From positions 104,522 through 168,521 of the forward strand of contig JAMJFZ010002895.1 of assembly GCA_026225945.1 (NCBI GenBank): a stretch of 64,000 nt of DNA. Reading direction: 5' to 3'. Made by a program: the position numbers and the translations under genes. Source of the DNA: Cricetomys ansorgei (lineage: Eukaryota; Chordata; Mammalia; Rodentia; Nesomyidae). A model generated the notes under the pieces. The model searched no databases. It was given only the letters and a program-made list of their open reading frames with translations, and was not told the origin of the DNA. Of the stretch, positions 57,701 to 64,000 are shown in pieces (positions within the stretch are counted from its first letter, which is position 1; each line of letters begins with the position of its first letter).

Positions 57701-60700
57701 ACCAATGTGGAGCGTGAAGAACATTGTCCCAGGATTCGATTAAGAACTGCTGCGTGTCAGACATTTGCATTAAGATTCATACAAGTTGCTTCGCAAAACA
57801 AAAGTTGCTAATTAGCAACAGAAGAACTTCATTATCGGGGTCCCCACAACACGAGAAAGTGTATTCAAGTGTGGCGGTCTTAGGAAGGTTGAGAACCACT
57901 GTGTAGAAATAAGTCACACCTGAGTGAATCATGCTCCATAGCAGATCATGATCAGCCCTTAGTGATTGTGGAGACTTGCTATACTGGGGGTGCTGAATCA
58001 AATATTGTAGGGGCATTTCGGACATGTAAACAGCCACTTTGGTCATTTCTCTTTATGACCCCTTTTGCCATGAACAGGTGTCAATGTTCTTTCGAACCCA
58101 ACGCTGATCCCCTCAGGATGTGGTGTTCATTTCTGAACTTTGTCCTGTAACTCGAGAAGCGCCATGCGTTGTTCCCACCATGGAATACACTATTTCGGGC
58201 AAACCGACTGTGTGTCCATGAGACACAATCATGTGAATGGCTTCAAAAACATCTCCAGTCCCCTGTGAAGCTAGGGTTCAGCCTCCAGACCAGCTTGAGA
58301 CAGATGCAGTTACTATCAAGTGGGACACGTGCGCCACCGTGTGGCAGCAGACTGCCACTGCGGAGGCAGGCAGCTTCCAGGGAGTTGCCTTCATGGTTGC
58401 CCTCTGAACCCTTCTGCCCCAGCCATGAGCAGTAACTGCTCATGGCTGGGGCAGAAGGGTTCAGAGAATTCATTCAAGGACCCTTCCGGACACGTGGTGA
58501 GCCTCTTCTCGCCGCCATGAGAACCTCCCTTCTTCTGACTATGCTCAGGCGCACCCTCACCCGTGCGTCCTGATCCTCCTGCTGAGCCCCAGGGTCCTCT
58601 CTCTAAAATTCCAGGAACCCCTTCCGGTCCTTTCCCTGGTTCTTTCTGCTTACAAGATCTTGTGGCTGACTCTACTCTTTGCTTTTTTCCCGGGGCAAGA
58701 TCAAGGAGCCCTCCACCATTACGGGTCAATGTCAGCTTTTTAACTTACAGGAGCTGGTCTCTGCAGGGGTCACCAATGTGGATGTTGGAACTTCTGCAAA
58801 GGTAGCCACATAGAGCGGCTACCATCTAGATGCTGAGGACTGAATCCAGGCCCCTGCGAGGTCACTCAGACATCATAAACGCTTGCAGGTTTTCTTGGAG
58901 AAAAAAATTCTCATATATGATGCCTGCACATCTCCACCTTCTGATCCCATCATTGTTTGGAAGAAGGTCTGCAATGCTTGGGGACACAGCCTGTACCGAA
59001 ACACAAGGGTGACTGAGTCGGAAGGATGGAATGTATGAGCAGAGAACCAGGAACGATCCTGACTCGGAAATTTAGAAACGAAACAATAGAAAAGAAAGAA
59101 GGAAAAGAAATGAAAAGGAAAAAAGGAAGAAAAGGTTCGGGTCGTACCTCTCAAGTATTCACAAAGTCCTGGGTTTGATTCTGAACACTCAACCACTTAA
59201 AGGAAACCAAAGGTTATAAAAGGGCCTGTGCATATAGGCCAGCAATTCTCATGCTGAGGGGCTCAAGCCAGTTGGGGCTTGAGCGACTGTGTCCCAGGTT
59301 TCGATTAAGAACTGCTGCATGTCAGACATTTGCAATACGTTTGATAGAAGTAGCTTTGCAAAACAACACTTACAAGTTAGCAACAGAATAATTTCATTGT
59401 TGGGGTTCTCACAACACGAGGAATTGTCTTCAAGTGTGGCAGTCGCAGGAAGTTTGACAACCACTGTGTAGAAACAAGTCACAGCTGACTGAATCATGCT
59501 CGACAGCAGATCGTGATCAGACCGTAGTGATTGTGGAGAGTCGGTATTTTGTGGGTCCTGAATCAAATATTGTAGGGTCACTTCGGACTTGTAAACAGCC
59601 GCTTTGGCCATTTTATTTTATGACCCCTTTTGCCAAGAACAGATGTCAATGATCTTTCCAAGCCCACGACGATCCCCTCAGGATGTGGTGTTCATTTCTG
59701 ACTTTGTCCTGTAAATCGAGAAACGCCATGCACTGTTCCAATCACGGAATCCACTATTTCGGGCACACCGACCGTGTTTCCCTGAGACACAGGCATGCAA
59801 ATGCCTTCCAAAACATCTCCAGTCCCCTGTGACGCGAGGGTTAAGCTTCCAGACCGGCTTGAGACCAAGGCAGTAACTTTCAACTGGGGCTCAAGTGCCA
59901 ACATTTGGCTCCTGGCTAACTCTGCGGAGGCAGGCAACTTCCACGGAGGCTCCTTCACGCCTGGACTCTGAACCCTTCTGCCCCAGCAATGAGCAAACAA
60001 GCTCATTGCTGGGGCAGAAGGGTTCAGAGAATCCATTCAGGGACCCTTCGGGACACATGGATAGCCTCTTCTCGCTGCCCTGAAAACCTCCCTTCTTCAG
60101 ACCCTGCTCATTTGCACTCCCACCCGTGACTCCTGATCCTTCTGCTGAGCCACTGGGTCCCTGTTCTTAAATTCCACGAACCCCTTCCTGTTTTGTCCCG
60201 GGTTCTTTCTGCTCACAGGAACTTGTGGCTGATGCTCCCCTTTGCATCTTTGCAGTAGGCAAGATCAAGGAGCCCTCCTCCATTATGGGTCAATGTCAGC
60301 TTTTTCACTTACACCAGCTGCTTCTTTCAAGGGTCAGCAGACTGGATGTTCGAACCACTGGAACGGTAGCCACATGTAGGAGCTAGCATGTAGACACTGA
60401 GTACTGAATCCAGGCCCCTGCTAGGGCAAGCAGGCATCATAAATGCTCTGGAGGTGATTTTGTAGAAAACAACTCTCCCTTTGGATGCCAGCACATCTCC
60501 ATCATCTGATTTCTTCATTGCTGGTAGAAACGTTCTGCCACGCTTGTGGACATGGGCCTGTCACCGAGCTGCAACAGTGCTTGAAGCAGAAGCATGGGTT
60601 GTCTGTGAGGGGAGCTCAGATAGATCCTATCTCAAAAAACTGAAAGGGAATGAATAGAAAAGACAAGGAAAGGAAACGAAAGGAAAGCAAAGGAAATGTT

Positions 60701-60827
60701 TGGATCGTACCTCTCCAGGATTCACAAAGTCCTGGGTTTGATCCTGAGCACCCAAACACTTAAGAGAAACAGAAGGTTCTAACAGGGCCTGTGCATATGA
60801 GGCAGCAATTCTCATGCAGCGGGCACA
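57701..60827 (+). repeat. Array unit 5
   Basis: Carries the unit 4 variants but, like unit 2, the shorter C run at 58687-58692. This mix suggests gene conversion or a recurrent one-base change. Confidence 0.95.
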
Positions 60828-63800
60828 ACCAATGTGGAGCGTGAAGAACATTGTCCCAGGATTCGATTAAGAACTGCTGCGTGTCAGACATTTGCATTAA
60901 GATTCATACAAGTTGCTTCGCAAAACAAAAGTTGCTAATTAGCAACAGAAGAACTTCATTATCGGGGTCCCCACAACACGAGAAAGTGTATTCAAGTGTG
61001 GCGGTCTTAGGAAGGTTGAGAACCACTGTGTAGAAATAAGTCACACCTGAGTGAATCATGCTCCATAGCAGATCATGATCAGCCCTTAGTGATTGTGGAG
61101 ACTTGCTATACTGGGGGTGCTGAATCAAATATTGTAGGGGCATTTCGGACATGTAAACAGCCACTTTGGTCATTTCTCTTTATGACCCCTTTTGCCATGA
61201 ACAGGTGTCAATGTTCTTTCGAACCCAACGCTGATCCCCTCAGGATGTGGTGTTCATTTCTGAACTTTGTCCTGTAACTCGAGAAGCGCCATGCGTTGTT
61301 CCCACCATGGAATACACTATTTCGGGCAAACCGACTGTGTGTCCATGAGACACAATCATGTGAATGGCTTCAAAAACATCTCCAGTCCCCTGTGAAGCTA
61401 GGGTTCAGCCTCCAGACCAGCTTGAGACAGATGCAGTTACTATCAAGTGGGACACGTGCGCCACCGTGTGGCAGCAGACTGCCACTGCGGAGGCAGGCAG
61501 CTTCCAGGGAGTTGCCTTCATGGTTGCCCTCTGAACCCTTCTGCCCCAGCCATGAGCAGTAACTGCTCATGGCTGGGGCAGAAGGGTTCAGAGAATTCAT
61601 TCAAGGACCCTTCGGACACGTGGTGAGCCTCTTCTCGCCGCCATGAGAACCTCCCTTCTTCTGACTATGCTCAGGCGCACCCTCACCCGTGCGTCCTGAT
61701 CCTCCTGCTGAGCCCCAGGGTCCTCTCTCTAAAATTCCAGGAACCCCTTCCGGTCCTTTCCCTGGTTCTTTCTGCTTACAAGATCTTGTGGCTGACTCTA
61801 CTCTTTGCTTTTTTCCCCGGGGCAAGATCAAGGAGCCCTCCACCATTACGGGTCAATGTCAGCTTTTTAACTTACAGGAGCTGGTCTCTGCAGGGGTCAC
61901 CAATGTGGATGTTGGAACTTCTGCCAAGGTAGCCACATAGAGCGGCTACCATCTAGATGCTGAGGACTGAATCCAGGCCCCTGCGAGGTCACTCAGACAT
62001 CATAAACGCTTGCAGGTTTTCTTGGAGAAAAAAATTCTCATATATGATGCCTGCACATCTCCACCTTCTGATCCCATCATTGTTTGGAAGAAGGTCTGCA
62101 ATGCTTGGGGACACAGCCTGTACCGAAACACAAGGGTGACTGAGTCGGAAGGATGGAATGTATGAGCAGAGAACCAGGAACGATCCTGACTCGGAAATTT
62201 AGAAACGAAACAATAGAAAAGAAAGAAGGAAAAGAAATGAAAAGGAAAAAAGGAAGAAAAGGTTCGGGTCGTACCTCTCAAGTATTCACAAAGTCCTGGG
62301 TTTGATTCTGAACACTCAACCACTTAAAGGAAACCAAAGGTTATAAAAGGGCCTGTGCATATAGGCCAGCAATTCTCATGCTGAGGGGCTCAAGCCAGTT
62401 GGGGCTTGAGCGACTGTGTCCCAGGTTTCGATTAAGAACTGCTGCATGTCAGACATTTGCAATACGTTTGATAGAAGTAGCTTTGCAAAACAACACTTAC
62501 AAGTTAGCAACAGAATAATTTCATTGTTGGGGTTCTCACAACACGAGGAATTGTCTTCAAGTGTGGCAGTCGCAGGAAGTTTGACAACCACTGTGTAGAA
62601 ACAAGTCACAGCTGACTGAATCATGCTCGACAGCAGATCGTGATCAGACCGTAGTGATTGTGGAGAGTCGGTATTTTGTGGGTCCTGAATCAAATATTGT
62701 AGGGTCACTTCGGACTTGTAAACAGCCGCTTTGGCCATTTTATTTTATGACCCCTTTTGCCAAGAACAGATGTCAATGATCTTTCCAAGCCCACGACGAT
62801 CCCCTCAGGATGTGGTGTTCATTTCTGACTTTGTCCTGTAAATCGAGAAACGCCATGCACTGTTCCAATCACGGAATCCACTATTTCGGGCACACCGACC
62901 GTGTTTCCCTGAGACACAGGCATGCAAATGCCTTCCAAAACATCTCCAGTCCCCTGTGACGCGAGGGTTAAGCTTCCAGACCGGCTTGAGACCAAGGCAG
63001 TAACTTTCAACTGGGGCTCAAGTGCCAACATTTGGCTCCTGGCTAACTCTGCGGAGGCAGGCAACTTCCACGGAGGCTCCTTCACGCCTGGACTCTGAAC
63101 CCTTCTGCCCCAGCAATGAGCAAACAAGCTCATTGCTGGGGCAGAAGGGTTCAGAGAATCCATTCAGGGACCCTTCGGGACACATGGATAGCCTCTTCTC
63201 GCTGCCCTGAAAACCTCCCTTCTTCAGACCCTGCTCATTTGCACTCCCACCCGTGACTCCTGATCCTTCTGCTGAGCCACTGGGTCCCTGTTCTTAAATT
63301 CCACGAACCCCTTCCTGTTTTGTCCCGGGTTCTTTCTGCTCACAGGAACTTGTGGCTGATGCTCCCCTTTGCATCTTTGCAGTAGGCAAGATCAAGGAGC
63401 CCTCCTCCATTATGGGTCAATGTCAGCTTTTTCACTTACACCAGCTGCTTCTTTCAAGGGTCAGCAGACTGGATGTTCGAACCACTGGAACGGTAGCCAC
63501 ATGTAGGAGCTAGCATGTAGACACTGAGTACTGAATCCAGGCCCCTGCTAGGGCAAGCAGGCATCATAAATGCTCTGGAGGTGATTTTGTAGAAAACAAC
63601 TCTCCCTTTGGATGCCAGCACATCTCCATCATCTGATTTCTTCATTGCTGGTAGAAACGTTCTGCCACGCTTGTGGACATGGGCCTGTCACCGAGCTGCA
63701 ACAGTGCTTGAAGCAGAAGCATGGGTTGTCTGTGAGGGGAGCTCAGATAGATCCTATCTCAAAAAACTGAAAGGGAATGAATAGAAAAGACAAGGAAAGG

Positions 63801-63954
63801 AAACGAAAGGAAAGCAAAGGAAATGTTTGGATCGTACCTCTCCAGGATTCACAAAGTCCTGGGTTTGATCCTGAGCACCCAAACACTTAAGAGAAACAGA
63901 AGGTTCTAACAGGGCCTGTGCATATGAGGCAGCAATTCTCATGCAGCGGGCACA
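60828..63954 (+). repeat. Array unit 6
   Basis: Carries the unit 4-5 variants. Private changes are one C lost in cccttcggacacg (near 61611) and ctgccaagg at 61922-61930 (A to C). Confidence 0.95.
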
Positions 63955-64000
63955 ACCAATGTGGAGCGTGAAGAACATTGTCCCAGGATTCGATTAAGAA
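63955..64000 (+). repeat. Array unit 7, cut by window edge
   Basis: Only the first 46 bases of half A are present, identical to units 2-6. Confidence 0.9.

Larger units (their letters stand above)
45105..64000 (+). repeat. 3.13-kb higher-order macrosatellite array
   Basis: Six complete head-to-tail units and the start of a seventh follow a sharp left border near 45105; the array runs off the right edge. Anchoring on accaatgtggagcgtgaag, units start at 45112, 48318, 51445, 54573, 57701, 60828 and 63955, giving lengths of 3206, 3127, 3128, 3128, 3127 and 3127 bp. Each unit is a dimer of halves A and B, about 80% alike by eye, while units 2-6 differ from one another at only a few positions. This means the AB dimer was amplified as one block. 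Open frames repeat once per unit on both strands but show no coding sign (no known domain, no frame preference), so I read them as by-products. Confidence 0.97.

Noticed and set aside
45105..64000. Array as a CRISPR or gene cluster
   Set aside because: The repeat unit is over 3 kb, with no short repeat-spacer pattern and no conserved frame; the setting is a vertebrate nuclear genome.

Overview
This window looks like muroid rodent nuclear DNA. The grounds are many B1, B2/B3, B4 and ID SINEs on both strands, a URR1-type hAT fossil, MaLR LTRs, old L1 and L2 remnants, long microsatellites, and a class II (IAP/mysTR-like) endogenous retrovirus. The exact species cannot be read from the sequence; a cricetid (vole, hamster or deer mouse) is a guess. 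I found no intact protein-coding gene, no tRNA or rRNA gene and no CRISPR array.

Region 1 (1-18,800) holds five minus-strand exons of a DENN-domain gene, best matched to Dennd4a, lying among SINEs. They run in the right protein order from right (DENN core, 18,639-18,780) to left (373-579) and have recognisable splice sites, so this is not a processed copy. It is broken: an in-frame TGA, a 1-bp insertion and an 11-bp deletion leading to a TAA in the 10.6-10.9 kb exon, compensating small indels in the next exon, and expected exons I could not find. I call it an unprocessed pseudogene or a decayed gene.

Region 2 (18,800-45,100) is mostly SINE-rich sequence with no recognised gene. A solo gammaretrovirus-like LTR with a 4-bp GGAT duplication splits an older SINE at 13,051-13,691 (within region 1). 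A 5.2-kb class II provirus lies at 25,636-30,868, with two near-identical LTRs, a 6-bp duplication (TGTGTT), gag with one in-frame amber stop, a preserved gag-pro frameshift signal, pro, and pol cut down to a remnant. Two exon-like segments of unknown gene sit at 37.1 and 38.0 kb (minus strand).

Region 3 (about 45,105-64,000, running off the window) is a head-to-tail macrosatellite. Its unit is 3,127-3,128 bp and is a dimer of two diverged halves, A (about 1,565 bp) and B (about 1,562 bp). Neighbouring 3.1-kb units are almost identical while A and B differ by roughly a fifth, a higher-order repeat structure like that of alpha satellite but with a macrosatellite-sized unit. Each half holds a URR1-derived segment, SINE-like pieces and a long perfect inverted repeat whose arms have changed together between A and B. 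The A half alone has a TATA box and a CTCF-like motif. This array is the strongest candidate for something undescribed in the window.
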